Assembly: GCF_024919275.1 (NCBI RefSeq)
Contig: NZ_JANWGH010000003.1
Location: 37,677 to 101,676, forward strand
Direction: 5' to 3'
Length of the DNA stretch: 64,000 nucleotides
Source of the DNA: Algoriphagus limi
GTDB lineage: Bacteria > Bacteroidota > Bacteroidia > Cytophagales > Cyclobacteriaceae
Under the pieces are notes generated by a model. That model was not told the origin of the DNA and did not search any database. It worked only from the letters and a program-made list of their open reading frames with translations. Of the stretch, positions 18,547 to 27,218 are shown one piece after another (the stretch's first letter is position 1; every line of letters starts with the position of its first letter). Both the position numbers and the translations under genes were made by a program.

Positions 18547-18564
18547 AGAGTTGAATTCAACTCT
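18547..18564. promoter_or_regulatory. Perfect 18-bp palindrome upstream of an outer membrane protein gene
   Basis: AGAGTTGAATTCAACTCT is its own reverse complement with no loop. It lies 46 bases after the preceding stop and about 140 bases before the ATG of the barrel protein. A loop-free palindrome fits a dimeric regulator site better than a terminator, but chance cannot be excluded. Confidence 0.4.
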
Positions 18565-18704
18565 CCAGATCAATTTACCCCATTCTTCAGGTGCGGCAAT
18601 AGGCTTTTCTTTTAAACAAAGTTAAGTCTTCCTTGCTATGTATTCCTATCTCCTTTCGAGTAAGGTTTGGGGATTTTCTAAAACATTTATTACGCATTTA
18701 AATC

Positions 18705-19814
18705 ATGAAAAAAACATATACAGTTATTGTATTGGCTTTAGGTTTCTTGCTTTTGCCATCAATTAGTTGGTCACAAGGATGTGTGGCTATCCGTCAATAT
18801 TCTGGCTTGGGAAATGCCGTTGGGCAGGGTAATTTTCAAGCCAAAGGGGATTTGAACCTCAGTTTGAATTACCGCTATTTTAAGAGTTTTAGGCATTTTC
18901 GAGGCACTCATGAAGAACCAAACCGAGTCGAAGATGGAACAGAAGTGATCAACTGGTCCCATGGAGTAGACTTCAATATCAGTTATGCTTTTTCCAATCG
19001 GTTGTATGGAATAATTTCTCTGCCATTTGCCTATAATGAACGATCCTCACTTTATGAGCATGGCAGAACTGAAAGGCATAGCACTTATTCTAAAGGTTTG
19101 GCTGACATGCGGATTGGCGCTGGATTTTGGTTGTTTTCAGATGAAAAACCTAGAAAAGGAAATATCGCAATGGGTCTAGGAGTAAAAATCCCAAGTGGAG
19201 ACGATGCTGCTAGTGATACCTTTTTTAATGTTGGGCCAAATGGAGAATCAGAAATCAGACCGGTAGATCAATCTATTCAGCTTGGAGATGGAGGAGTAGG
19301 TTTGATTTTGGATACCCAGGGGATATGGGAACTTTCGCATGGATTCTATTCCTATTTCAGTGGATTTTATATGATCAATCCACGAAACACAAATGGTACT
19401 CCTACTTATAGGAGACGCGAAAGTGAAGCAATCATGAGTGTGACTGATCAATATGCATTCCGTAGCGGTTTGTTCTATAGTGTTAAATCCATTCACGGCC
19501 TGGGCTTAGTTTTTGGAGGAAGGCTAGAAGGGATCCCGGTAAGAGATTTTGTTGGAGAAAGTGATGGATTTAGAAGGCCAGGCTATGTGATTTCGGTGGA
19601 ACCCGGGCTAAGTTATATGCTGGGAAATGTGACTGGAACTCTAAATGTTCCTATTGCTTTGGTGAGAAATCGAACTAGAAGTTTGACAGATATTGCAGAC
19701 TCTACACCAGATAATATCCGACATGGAGATGCGGCTTTTGCAGATTATCTGATCAATTTTTCTTTGGCTTGGAGAATACCAAAGAAAGCTCCGCAAATAT
19801 TTAATTCTTTGTAG
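18705..19814 (+). CDS. Outer membrane beta-barrel protein, transporter-like
   Basis: The 369 residues begin with a clear signal peptide (MKKTYTVIVLALGFLLLPS, cleaved after ISWSQ). The rest alternates short amphipathic beta strands and turns, with aromatic residues at strand ends and many Gly/Asn turns. This is the pattern of the MetA/phenol-degradation-type barrel family (for example LADMRIGAGFWLF and YISxEPGLSYML-like strands). The C-terminal segment FADYLINFSLAWRIP resembles a closing strand. Substrate unknown. It converges on cstA; the two share a hairpin. Confidence 0.75.
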   Translation: MKKTYTVIVLALGFLLLPSISWSQGCVAIRQYSGLGNAVGQGNFQAKGDLNLSLNYRYFKSFRHFRGTHEEPNRVEDGTEVINWSHGVDFNISYAFSNRLYGIISLPFAYNERSSLYEHGRTERHSTYSKGLADMRIGAGFWLFSDEKPRKGNIAMGLGVKIPSGDDAASDTFFNVGPNGESEIRPVDQSIQLGDGGVGLILDTQGIWELSHGFYSYFSGFYMINPRNTNGTPTYRRRESEAIMSVTDQYAFRSGLFYSVKSIHGLGLVFGGRLEGIPVRDFVGESDGFRRPGYVISVEPGLSYMLGNVTGTLNVPIALVRNRTRSLTDIADSTPDNIRHGDAAFADYLINFSLAWRIPKKAPQIFNSL

Positions 19815-19819
19815 GCGAA

Positions 19820-19853
19820 AAGGTCAAAGAGCCTTTGCAGGTTCTTTGACCTT
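19820..19853. terminator. Convergent terminator overlapping the cstA stop
   Basis: AAGGTCAAAGAGCC (19820-19833) pairs with GGTTCTTTGACCTT (19840-19853), one G-U, around a 6-base loop. It lies between the barrel gene stop (19814) and includes the last codons and stop of cstA (19824). On the minus strand it is followed by TTTTC, a good terminator for cstA; the plus-strand T-run is weaker. Confidence 0.8.
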
Positions 19854-21458
19854 ACTTTTGATACTTTTCGTAGCCAAGACCATTAGGGAAATTGCCAAGA
19901 TGAATAGCAAGGCTGCCATGATAGAAAGCACATAGACTTGATCTTGAAAATTTTTCCATGCGAATAATCCAAGGGAAGCCAAAGTCACCGTAAACATGAA
20001 AAACATGGGAATGGTAACAAAAAGCGCATTCTTCTTTTTATGGATCATCCAAACAGCAATAGTTAAGAGTGCTAAAGCAGCAAGCAACTGATTAGCAGAG
20101 CCGAAAATGGGCCATAAAACAGCAAATTCTCCTGAAGCCAACAAGAGTGCTGAGAAAATCACGACCAATCCAGTTGAAATAAATCGATTTTGAGAAAGCG
20201 TCTTTCCTGCTGGAGTTTTGACATCTTCAAAATATTCTTGGACAGTGAATCGCGCCAATCTTGTACACGTATCAAGCGTAGTCAATGCAAAGGCAGAAAC
20301 GGTTAAGGCTACAAAACTCACTGCAAACTCCTCTGAAATCCCCAAGGTGGAAATCATTCCTCCCAAACCCGTTGAAAAAAGAGCTACAGGGCCTTCTTCG
20401 CCAAGACGAGATAGGTATTCTCCTTTTTCCAAAATCACTACCGCACCTACTGATAAGATTGCAAGAAATGATTCGATCAACATGCCCCCAAATCCAACGA
20501 TTTTGGCATCACTTTCTTTATCAAGTTGCTTGGAAGTAGTGCCCGAGGCTACCAGGGAATGAAAGCCACTAATGGCACCACAGGCTATCGTCACAAATAG
20601 GACAGGGAAGATATACCCCAAATTTTCGGTAGCGAGTGTGATTTCACTACTCATTTTGATACTAGGATTGGCGAAGACTACACCCAAGATGGCAGCGATC
20701 ATCATTCCATAAAGAAGGAAACTATTCAGGTAATCCCTTGGCTGAAGAAGCAGGCTGACAGGAGTGACCGATGCGATGAAAGCATAAGCTAAAAGCAGGA
20801 AGATCCAGGCTTTATAATCTAAAGCAAAGGGGATTAGCATGCCCAAGTAAACCGAAAAATACATCAGGACTATCCCAATAACAGAGATTATTAAGAAGGC
20901 TTTTTTGCGATTACCAACTAGGCGATTGACAAATCCAAAAACTACTGCAAGGAGAATAAATAAGAAGGAAGCCGAGGCTACACTTGGGTTGGTGATAAAA
21001 GTTTTGGCAATAATGTCTGCAAAAACCCCAATTACAAGAATTAATGTTGAGAAGCTAAAGATGACAAACAGCTGTTTTCCCTGAAGTCCGATTTGATTTC
21101 GGATAATGACCCCAATTGATTTTCCTTCGGTTCGAAGTGACGCAGCCATACTTCCTAAGTCATGGACTGCCCCAAAAAATATTCCCCCTACCAAAATCCA
21201 AAGAACGGCAGGGATCCACCCAAATGTCACGGCGATGATGGGTCCAACAATCGGCCCCGCCCCGGCGATGGAGGCAAAGTGATGGCCCAAAACTACAATA
21301 GGTTTGCTAGGTTCATAATCCACTCCATCTCGTAGCGTGTGGGCTGGAGAAGGGTTTTTGTCATTCAATCCAAATTTCCGGTACACGAAATTTCCATAAA
21401 ACCGGTAGGCTAGAATAAGAATGATTGCCGAAAGGATAAGGATGATGGTGTAGCTCAT
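19824..21458 (-). CDS. cstA: Carbon starvation protein CstA family (peptide/pyruvate transporter)
   Basis: CstA-family proteins are inner membrane transporters linked to uptake of peptides or pyruvate under carbon limitation. The 544 residues are polytopic, with about 14-16 spans, and carry family signatures near the N-terminus (VVLGHHFASIAGAGPIVGPI and FFGAVHDLGSMAASLR) and centre (GAISGFHSLVASGTTSKQL). E. coli CstA is about 700 residues; this shorter form is common in Bacteroidota. Which substrate it takes cannot be told from sequence. The final eight codons form part of a terminator hairpin. Confidence 0.93.
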   Translation of the reverse strand: MSYTIILILSAIILILAYRFYGNFVYRKFGLNDKNPSPAHTLRDGVDYEPSKPIVVLGHHFASIAGAGPIVGPIIAVTFGWIPAVLWILVGGIFFGAVHDLGSMAASLRTEGKSIGVIIRNQIGLQGKQLFVIFSFSTLILVIGVFADIIAKTFITNPSVASASFLFILLAVVFGFVNRLVGNRKKAFLIISVIGIVLMYFSVYLGMLIPFALDYKAWIFLLLAYAFIASVTPVSLLLQPRDYLNSFLLYGMMIAAILGVVFANPSIKMSSEITLATENLGYIFPVLFVTIACGAISGFHSLVASGTTSKQLDKESDAKIVGFGGMLIESFLAILSVGAVVILEKGEYLSRLGEEGPVALFSTGLGGMISTLGISEEFAVSFVALTVSAFALTTLDTCTRLARFTVQEYFEDVKTPAGKTLSQNRFISTGLVVIFSALLLASGEFAVLWPIFGSANQLLAALALLTIAVWMIHKKKNALFVTIPMFFMFTVTLASLGLFAWKNFQDQVYVLSIMAALLFILAISLMVLATKSIKSKVKEPAKAL

Positions 21459-21620
21459 GGGCTAGGTGATTTTGGGTATTGGCCAAAGTGGCCAGAATGC
21501 CTGAAATTAAGAAAATATTTAGGATTTTATGGGTAAAAATGACTGGATAAGCGAGCAGTTTGAATTACATAAAGGGTCATGGCTTGATAAGTTCTGTTTT
21601 CATTTCATGGATTTAAGGTC

Positions 21621-21628
21621 TAAATTTG
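21621..21628 (+). promoter_or_regulatory. Candidate -7 box of accD
   Basis: TAAATTTG fits TAnnTTTG and lies 35 bases upstream of the accD ATG. No clear -33 TTTG is seen at the usual distance, so only the -7 half is supported. Confidence 0.45.
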
Positions 21629-21662
21629 TTTCTTTAACTTTTCTAACCCAGAAAAAACAGAT

Positions 21663-22505
21663 ATGGCGTGGTTTAAACGAACTGATAAAGGGATTAAAAC
21701 CTCAACCGCTGAGAAAAAGGATGCTCCTGATGGGCTTTGGTTTAAAACCCCAAAAGGAAATATCATTCATACGCGGGAGCTCAAGAATAATTCCTATGTG
21801 TGCCCGGATGATGATTATCACGTAAAAATCGGTTCAGCCGAGTATTTTGAAATTCTCTTCGACGATAACAAATTCACCGAGCTGGATGCAAATATGACTT
21901 CAGGGGATCCTTTGAAGTTTACTGATACCAAGCCTTACCCTGTTCGGATCAAAAGCAGCATTGAAAAGACGGAATTGAAAGATGCCGTGCGAACTGCCCA
22001 TGGAAAAATGAACGGGTTGAATATTGTCATTGCTTGTATGGATTTTAATTTCATCGGGGGCTCTATGGGTTCTGTGGTTGGAGAAAAAATTGCCCGAGCG
22101 ATTGATTACGCACTAAAACACAAAGTTCCATTCTTGATGATTTCCAAATCAGGTGGAGCGCGGATGATGGAAGCTGGATTTTCCTTGATGCAAATGGCAA
22201 AGACTTCTGCGAAACTGGCTTTATTGGATCAGGCAGGTATTCCTTATATTTCACTTTTGACAGATCCAACGACCGGCGGAGTTACCGCTTCTTATGCCAT
22301 GTTGGGCGATTTTAATATTGCCGAGCCTGGTGCTTTGATTGGTTTTGCAGGTCCTCGGGTTATTCGAGAGACAATCGGCAAAGATCTTCCAAAAGGTTTT
22401 CAAAGTTCCGAGTTTGTATTGGAACACGGATTTTTGGATTTCATTGTCGACAGACGGCAGTTGAAAAGCAGACTGACAACTTTGTTAAACCTCTTGAACA
22501 ATTAA
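21663..22505 (+). CDS. accD: Acetyl-CoA carboxylase carboxyltransferase subunit beta, lacking the zinc ribbon cysteines
   Basis: AccD pairs with AccA to transfer the carboxyl group from biotin to acetyl-CoA, the first step of fatty acid synthesis. The 280 residues have the crotonase-fold core with the acyl-CoA and biotin site motifs [29 protein letters not shown] and [16 protein letters not shown]. The N-terminal zinc-ribbon position (about 24-52, [16 protein letters not shown]...) has only one cysteine (C47) of the four expected from E. coli. The rest is intact and no frameshift is visible, so the protein is probably active. accA is not in the window. Confidence 0.96.
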   Translation: MAWFKRTDKGIKTSTAEKKDAPDGLWFKTPKGNIIHTRELKNNSYVCPDDDYHVKIGSAEYFEILFDDNKFTELDANMTSGDPLKFTDTKPYPVRIKSSIEKTELKDAVRTAHGKMNGLNIVIACMDFNFIGGSMGSVVGEKIARAIDYALKHKVPFLMISKSGGARMMEAGFSLMQMAKTSAKLALLDQAGIPYISLLTDPTTGGVTASYAMLGDFNIAEPGALIGFAGPRVIRETIGKDLPKGFQSSEFVLEHGFLDFIVDRRQLKSRLTTLLNLLNN

Positions 22506-22525
22506 TCAGTTATGATCTTATAAAA

Positions 22526-22570
22526 AAGCAAATTCAACCTTCAATTTTATAGGAAGGGTTGAATGCTTTT
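22526..22570 (+). terminator. Terminator-like hairpin after accD
   Basis: TTCAACCTTC (22533-22542) pairs with GAAGGGTTGAA (22553-22563), one base bulged, extended by AAGCA and TGCTT flanks; TTTT follows. It separates accD from nqrF. Confidence 0.65.
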
Positions 22571-22591
22571 GATGATTAATAAATATATTTG
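22559..22591 (+). promoter_or_regulatory. Promoter of nqrF
   Basis: TTG (22559-22561) and TATATTTG (22584-22591) are 22 bases apart, close to the Bacteroidota consensus. The -7 box lies 52 bases upstream of the nqrF ATG. Together with the terminator before it, this suggests nqrF is transcribed alone. Confidence 0.6.
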
Positions 22592-22643
22592 TGCGCCTGT
22601 AAAAAAGGCATTTAATCCATAAGAATAGAAAAACCAAAATTTC

Positions 22644-23948
22644 ATGGGTTCAGTAATTATCACGTCAATCGTAGCATTTACCCTGATCATCTTGTTGCTG
22701 GTTTTTATCCTCCTATTTGCTCAGTCCAAACTGGTCAACTCTGGAGATGTGAAAATCGTCATCAACGGAGATGAAGGCAGCCCTATCATCGCTTCAGCGG
22801 GTACCAGCTTGCTTTCAACTTTGGGTAATCAGAAGATTTTTCTTCCTTCAGCATGTGGAGGGGGCGGTACTTGTGCGATGTGCAAGTGCGTAGTAGAAGA
22901 AGGAGGCGGTGAAGTCCTTCCAACTGAAGTTGGTCACCTTAGTCGAGCAGAGCAGCAAGGAAATGTCCGATTGGCTTGCCAGGTAAAGGTTAAGCAGGAT
23001 ATGAAAATCCGTGTTCCGGAAGAGATTTTCGGAATCAAGAAGTGGGAATGCGAAGTTATTTCCAACTACAACGTTTCTACCTTTATCAAGGAATTTAAGG
23101 TGAAACTTCCAGAAGGCGAGACACTCGACTTCGAATCCGGAGGTTATATCCAAATTGACGTTCCACCAATCACGGTTAATTTCAAAGATATCGATATCAC
23201 TCCACATCCTGAGTTGGGTCACCCAGCAGATGTATACAAGAGTGATTGGGATAAATTTGGATTGTGGGATTTGGTGATGAAAAATGACGAGGAGCTTTTC
23301 CGAGCTTACTCCATGGCCAACCACCCAGCTGAAGGTAACATTATCATGTTGACCATCCGTATTGCTACTCCACCATGGGATAGAGCAAATAACAAGTGGA
23401 TGGATGTAAATCCAGGGGTATGTTCTTCTTACGTATTCTCCAGAAAGCCGGGTGATAAAGTGACTATTTCTGGTCCTTACGGAGAATTCCACATCAACCC
23501 AACTCAGCGTGAAATGATCTATATCGGTGGTGGTGCTGGTATGGCTCCATTGAGATCTCATATCTTCCACCTGTTCCACACTGAGAAAACTCATCGTAAG
23601 GTTTCTTACTGGTATGGAGGCCGTTCTAAAAAAGAACTATTCTACGTACCTCATTTCCGAGCGATCGAAAAAGACTTCCCGAATTTCAAATTCTACATCG
23701 GACTTTCTGAACCACTTCCAGAAGATAATTGGAAGATTAAGAAATCCCTAGATGACGAAGAAGGAGATGGCTATGTAGGATTTATTCACCAGGTATTGTA
23801 TGACAACTATCTGAAGAATCATCCAGAGCCAGACGAGATCGAATATTACCTATGCGGTCCTCCTTTGATGAACGCAGCTGTACTAAAAATGCTCGATGAT
23901 CTAGGAATTCCGGATGAAAACATCCGATTCGACGACTTCGGAGGATAA
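22644..23948 (+). CDS. nqrF: Na+-translocating NADH:quinone reductase subunit F
   Basis: NqrF takes electrons from NADH and passes them through FAD and a [2Fe-2S] centre into the sodium-pumping Nqr complex. The 434 residues comprise an N-terminal membrane helix (about 5-27), a ferredoxin domain with C71, C77, C80 and C112, the FAD-binding RAYSMAN and the NAD-binding [11 protein letters not shown], ending with CGPPLM and the aromatic tail. It is slightly longer than Vibrio NqrF (about 407) owing to an insert near residues 175-215. None of nqrA-E lies beside it: accD is upstream and a terminator follows. Confidence 0.96.
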   Translation: MGSVIITSIVAFTLIILLLVFILLFAQSKLVNSGDVKIVINGDEGSPIIASAGTSLLSTLGNQKIFLPSACGGGGTCAMCKCVVEEGGGEVLPTEVGHLSRAEQQGNVRLACQVKVKQDMKIRVPEEIFGIKKWECEVISNYNVSTFIKEFKVKLPEGETLDFESGGYIQIDVPPITVNFKDIDITPHPELGHPADVYKSDWDKFGLWDLVMKNDEELFRAYSMANHPAEGNIIMLTIRIATPPWDRANNKWMDVNPGVCSSYVFSRKPGDKVTISGPYGEFHINPTQREMIYIGGGAGMAPLRSHIFHLFHTEKTHRKVSYWYGGRSKKELFYVPHFRAIEKDFPNFKFYIGLSEPLPEDNWKIKKSLDDEEGDGYVGFIHQVLYDNYLKNHPEPDEIEYYLCGPPLMNAAVLKMLDDLGIPDENIRFDDFGG

Positions 23949-23954
23949 AACAAG

Positions 23955-23990
23955 AAAGTCTGTCTCGGAAAACGGGACAGACTTTTTTTA
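23955..23990 (+). terminator. Intrinsic terminator of nqrF
   Basis: AAGTCTGTCTCG (23956-23967) pairs with CGGGACAGACTT (23973-23984), followed by a T7 tract. Confidence 0.93.
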
Positions 23991-24074
23991 TTATTGGTAA
24001 GCATAAGCCTTTTTAAAGAAGCTGTCTTCGGTGGATACTTCTTTTTGATTATTTTTAAAATCTAACGCACCCGT

Positions 24075-25229
24075 ATGAGTATTCAGTCTTTTTTTGAACC
24101 AGTTGCCGAATTTCTTTGGCAGAAAAAATATCCCGATAACTCCTTCTTTAAACAGATTCATTGGTATGGAGAGGAATTTCCCGATTTAAAGGGGATTCAA
24201 ATTGCTTTGGTAGGATTGAAGGAAACTAGAGGAGTCAAGCAATCCAAGAGCGCCGAGCGTGGAGCTTCAGAGATTCGAGAAAAACTTTATTCCCTTAAAA
24301 GAGGAATTGGTCCCTATAGAGTGGCAGATTTGGGGGATTTGATTCCTGGAGAGAATCTCCAGGAAACCTATGAGCGAATTCAGAAAGTCGGGGATTTCTT
24401 GATGAAAAAACAAATTCTGCCGATTTATCTGGGAGGAACTCATGACTTGGATATTGGACAATATTTGTCCTATGAGAAAATGAAAAAGCTGGTCAGCCTT
24501 CTGACAGTGGATGCGAAACTTGATATGGAAGAAGACGGTCCCATGGCTGATAAGCATACTCAGGAGATCATCCTCCATCAACCTAATTTTCTTTTCACTT
24601 ATTCCCATTTGGCCTATCAAAGCTATTTGGTAGACCCGACTTTAATTAATGTGATTGAGAAGTTGTATTTCGACCATATGCGACTGGGAATGGTTCGAAA
24701 GGAGTTTAAGGAAATTGAGCCCATAATTCGTAATGCGGATTTATTGAGTTTCGATCTTTCGGCAGTGCAGTCATCTGATGCTCCAGGTGTACTTGAAGCG
24801 AATCCGTTCGGTTTGACTGCTGAGGAAGCTTGTCAGATTTGTTGGTTTGCTGGGATGAATGAGAAATTGAGCTCATTCGGACTTTATGGATATGAGCCAT
24901 ACTATGATGATGCACAGAATAAGACGGCTATGGTTGCTGCTGTAATGATTTGGTACTTTATCGAAGGGTTTTATTCTAGAAAGGACAGTTTATCATTTAA
25001 GAGCAGCGATTACATCAAGTACACGGTTTCCTTGGACACCAAGCCAAATACCTTGGTTTTTTATAAAAGTAAGCGAAGCGGGAAATGGTGGATGGAAATC
25101 CCCCATGGCGATAAGGACCATTTTGAGCGTGGCAGTTCCACCGTTCCTTGTAGCTATTCTGATTACCAAACTGCCCAAAAAGGAGAGATTCCTGAGCGCT
25201 GGATTAATGCCCAGATCAAGTTGCTCTAA
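24075..25229 (+). CDS. Arginase/formimidoylglutamase-fold protein with altered metal site
   Basis: Members of this fold hydrolyse guanidino or formimino groups using two Mn ions. The 384 residues align with the family through GGTHD (H123), DAKLD (D146, D150) and SFDLSA (D227). Two metal ligands of active arginases are changed: the His of DAHxD is K148 and the second Asp of SxDxD is S229. The protein is longer than a typical arginase (about 300), with a C-terminal extension of about 80 residues. Bacteroidota carry such proteins annotated as formimidoylglutamase, but loss of two ligands makes normal chemistry doubtful; a structural or regulatory role is possible. It overlaps the next gene by one base (TAATG). 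Confidence 0.85.
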   Translation: MSIQSFFEPVAEFLWQKKYPDNSFFKQIHWYGEEFPDLKGIQIALVGLKETRGVKQSKSAERGASEIREKLYSLKRGIGPYRVADLGDLIPGENLQETYERIQKVGDFLMKKQILPIYLGGTHDLDIGQYLSYEKMKKLVSLLTVDAKLDMEEDGPMADKHTQEIILHQPNFLFTYSHLAYQSYLVDPTLINVIEKLYFDHMRLGMVRKEFKEIEPIIRNADLLSFDLSAVQSSDAPGVLEANPFGLTAEEACQICWFAGMNEKLSSFGLYGYEPYYDDAQNKTAMVAAVMIWYFIEGFYSRKDSLSFKSSDYIKYTVSLDTKPNTLVFYKSKRSGKWWMEIPHGDKDHFERGSSTVPCSYSDYQTAQKGEIPERWINAQIKLL

Positions 25230-25456
25230 TGAATACTTACACTCGGCAACAACTTGCCCTTCGAAATGGTCAAGACAAACCCGAAGTTTGGATTGCATTT
25301 CGCGGGGTAATATATGATGTGACAGAATCGCGACTTTGGAAAACCGGAAAGCATTATGAGCATTGGGCCGGGCAAGACCTTACGGAGGAATTAAGCGATG
25401 CTCCCCATACAGAACAGGTTTTTGAGCGATTCAAACCTATAGGTAGATTGATTTGA
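25229..25456 (+). CDS. Small cytochrome b5-like heme/steroid-binding domain protein
   Basis: The 75 residues make a single cytochrome b5-like fold: AFRGVIYDVTES for the core strands and KHYEHWAGQDLTEEL for the binding pocket. The HPGG heme motif of true b5 is absent, which is closer to the membrane-associated progesterone receptor-like group. It has no membrane anchor. Its ATG shares a base with the stop of the arginase-fold gene, and a kinase gene follows after one base, so it is embedded in a tight four-gene string ending with murQ. Confidence 0.85.
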   Translation: MNTYTRQQLALRNGQDKPEVWIAFRGVIYDVTESRLWKTGKHYEHWAGQDLTEELSDAPHTEQVFERFKPIGRLI

Positions 25457-25457
25457 T

Positions 25458-26300
25458 ATGATATTAATTGCTGATAGCGGTTCCAGTAAAACAGACTGGA
25501 GAGTAATCCATGCTAATGGGCAGATTTCCCAATTTCGTGGAGTAGGGTTTAATCCTTATTACCAGAGTTCAGAGCAAATGGCTTCTGAAATGAAGGTTGA
25601 CTTTTTATTGAACCTCCAGGATGAAATTCGAGAAATCCACTATTATGGTGCGGGTTGCTCGACTCCTGAACGCAAAGCTGAAGTTGCAAAGGCTTTATCC
25701 ACTGTTTTCCCATCAGCATCAATCGAAGTTGATCATGACTTAGCCGCGGCAGCAAGAGCTACCTGTGGCCATTCTGCTGGGATAGCTTGTATTTTGGGCA
25801 CTGGATCGAATAGTTGTGATTATGATGGAGAAAAAATCATCGCCAATAGGCCAGCACCTGGTTATATCTTAGGAGATGAAGGTGGAGGGGGATACATTGG
25901 CCAAAAACTCCTAAAGGACTTTATCAATGAAGATATGCCTCAGGAAATACGGAAGGATCTCATAGATGAATTTCAGTTGACTCAGGCCATTATTCAAGAA
26001 AACATTTATAGAAAACCTTTTCCAAATCGGTACATGGCAAGTTTTTGCCGCTTCATTTCTGAGCATAAAAGTCATCCTTATTGTTACAGACTTTTTTACG
26101 ATTCATTTATGGAATTCTTCGAAATGCATGTATTCCGGTATCCTGATTTTCATAAGAAGCCAGTGAACTTCGTAGGTTCTATTGCATATTACAATTCCGA
26201 TATCCTTCGTAAAGCCGCTATGGATAAAGGTCTTCATGTTAAATTAATTCTAGAAAGCCCAATCGCGGGCTTGACACTTTACCACCAAGAAATGCTATGA
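25458..26300 (+). CDS. BadF/BadG-family amino-sugar kinase (N-acetylglucosamine/N-acetylmuramate kinase)
   Basis: The 280 residues show the ASKHA fold: phosphate-1 motif ADSGSSKTDWRVI at the N-terminus, CILGTGSNSC for phosphate 2, and GDEGGGGYIG, typical of eukaryote-type GlcNAc kinase relatives. Its neighbour murQ starts within its last codon (ATGA, 26297-26300). That suggests it makes MurNAc-6-phosphate (and/or GlcNAc-6-phosphate) for MurQ in peptidoglycan recycling. Substrate preference is inferred from context, not from residues. Confidence 0.88.
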   Translation: MILIADSGSSKTDWRVIHANGQISQFRGVGFNPYYQSSEQMASEMKVDFLLNLQDEIREIHYYGAGCSTPERKAEVAKALSTVFPSASIEVDHDLAAAARATCGHSAGIACILGTGSNSCDYDGEKIIANRPAPGYILGDEGGGGYIGQKLLKDFINEDMPQEIRKDLIDEFQLTQAIIQENIYRKPFPNRYMASFCRFISEHKSHPYCYRLFYDSFMEFFEMHVFRYPDFHKKPVNFVGSIAYYNSDILRKAAMDKGLHVKLILESPIAGLTLYHQEML

Positions 26301-27109
26301 AGGTAACAGAAACCAGTTCCCTATATGACAATTTGGAGCAAATGTCCATCAAGGATTTACTCCGAAATATTAATCAGGAAGACCATAAGGTAGCCGAAGC
26401 AGTCAAATTGGTGATTCCAAAGATTACTGCTTTGGTGGAAAAGATTGTTCCTAGAATGAAAGAAGGGGGGAGGCTTTTTTATATAGGTGCAGGAACGTCT
26501 GGAAGGCTAGGTATTTTGGACGCTTCTGAATGTCCTCCTACCTATGGGGTTCCTCACGATTGGGTGATTGGATTAATAGCAGGGGGAGATGCGGCAATTC
26601 GGAAAGCAGTAGAAAATGCCGAAGATGACCCAAATCAAGCATGGAGGGATATTCAGGAATATGGTTTCAACGAGTTGGATACCGTGATTGGAATCGCTGC
26701 TTCCGGTACTACACCCTATGTTATTGGAGGAGTTAGGACTGCCAAGGAAAAAGGATTGTTGACAGGATGTATCACCTGTAATCCTGATTCACCTTTGAGT
26801 AAAGAAGTGGAGTATCCTATTGAAGTGATCGTAGGGCCCGAATTTGTGACGGGAAGTACCCGTATGAAAGCTGGAACTGCGCAGAAGTTGGTTCTGAATA
26901 TGATTTCTACCACAACGATGATTAAGTTGGGAAGAGTAAAAGGCAATAAGATGGTTGATATGCAGCTTTCCAATGCGAAGCTAGTGGAGCGTGGGACACG
27001 GATGATTATGGAGGCAACAGGCTTAGATGCTCAAGAAGCGAAAGAATTATTATTGAAAGAAGGGTCTGTTAGAAAAGCTACTCAGGCTTTTTATCAGGGA
27101 AAGAAATAA
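26297..27109 (+). CDS. murQ: N-acetylmuramic acid 6-phosphate etherase
   Basis: MurQ cleaves the lactyl ether of MurNAc-6-phosphate to give GlcNAc-6-phosphate and lactate in cell-wall recycling. The 270 residues carry the SIS-domain signature GAGTSGRLGILDASECPPTYG-like block (about 65-85, with the catalytic Glu in ASECPPT), IAASGTTPYVIG and GSTRMKAGTAQKLVLNM. It is some 30 residues shorter at the C-terminus than E. coli MurQ (298). It is coupled to the amino-sugar kinase by a 4-base overlap. Confidence 0.96.
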   Translation: MKVTETSSLYDNLEQMSIKDLLRNINQEDHKVAEAVKLVIPKITALVEKIVPRMKEGGRLFYIGAGTSGRLGILDASECPPTYGVPHDWVIGLIAGGDAAIRKAVENAEDDPNQAWRDIQEYGFNELDTVIGIAASGTTPYVIGGVRTAKEKGLLTGCITCNPDSPLSKEVEYPIEVIVGPEFVTGSTRMKAGTAQKLVLNMISTTTMIKLGRVKGNKMVDMQLSNAKLVERGTRMIMEATGLDAQEAKELLLKEGSVRKATQAFYQGKK

Positions 27110-27133
27110 TTCTTTAGAACAAAATTGATAAAA

Positions 27134-27153
27134 AGCCTGTATCTTTGCAGGCT
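27134..27153 (+). promoter_or_regulatory. -7 box inside an inverted repeat, upstream of the pseudouridine synthase gene
   Basis: TATCTTTG (27140-27147) is an exact Bacteroidota -7 consensus. It is flanked by AGCCTG and CAGGCT, which are reverse complements, so the box forms the loop of a 6-bp hairpin. The element could serve as murQ terminator and downstream promoter together. No clear -33 box at the normal spacing. Confidence 0.55.
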
Positions 27154-27218
27154 CTTTAAGCGGTTGAATTTCAATTGCTTATTTTAAAATTTAATTACAG
27201 CAGTGATGCTGCATACTT

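Noticed and set aside
21529-21825. 98-codon frame starting upstream of accD
   Set aside because: It overlaps accD in another frame and its reading is lost in the conserved accD region; the candidate accD promoter box lies within it.
22848-23594. 248-codon open frame on the minus strand inside nqrF
   Set aside because: Fully antisense to an intact, motif-rich gene; its translation is rich in Trp, His and Ser with no domain pattern, typical of a shadow frame.
24075-25229. Histidine degradation (hut) operon
   Set aside because: The arginase-fold protein could be labelled formimidoylglutamase, but no hutH, hutU or hutI lies nearby and two metal ligands are missing.
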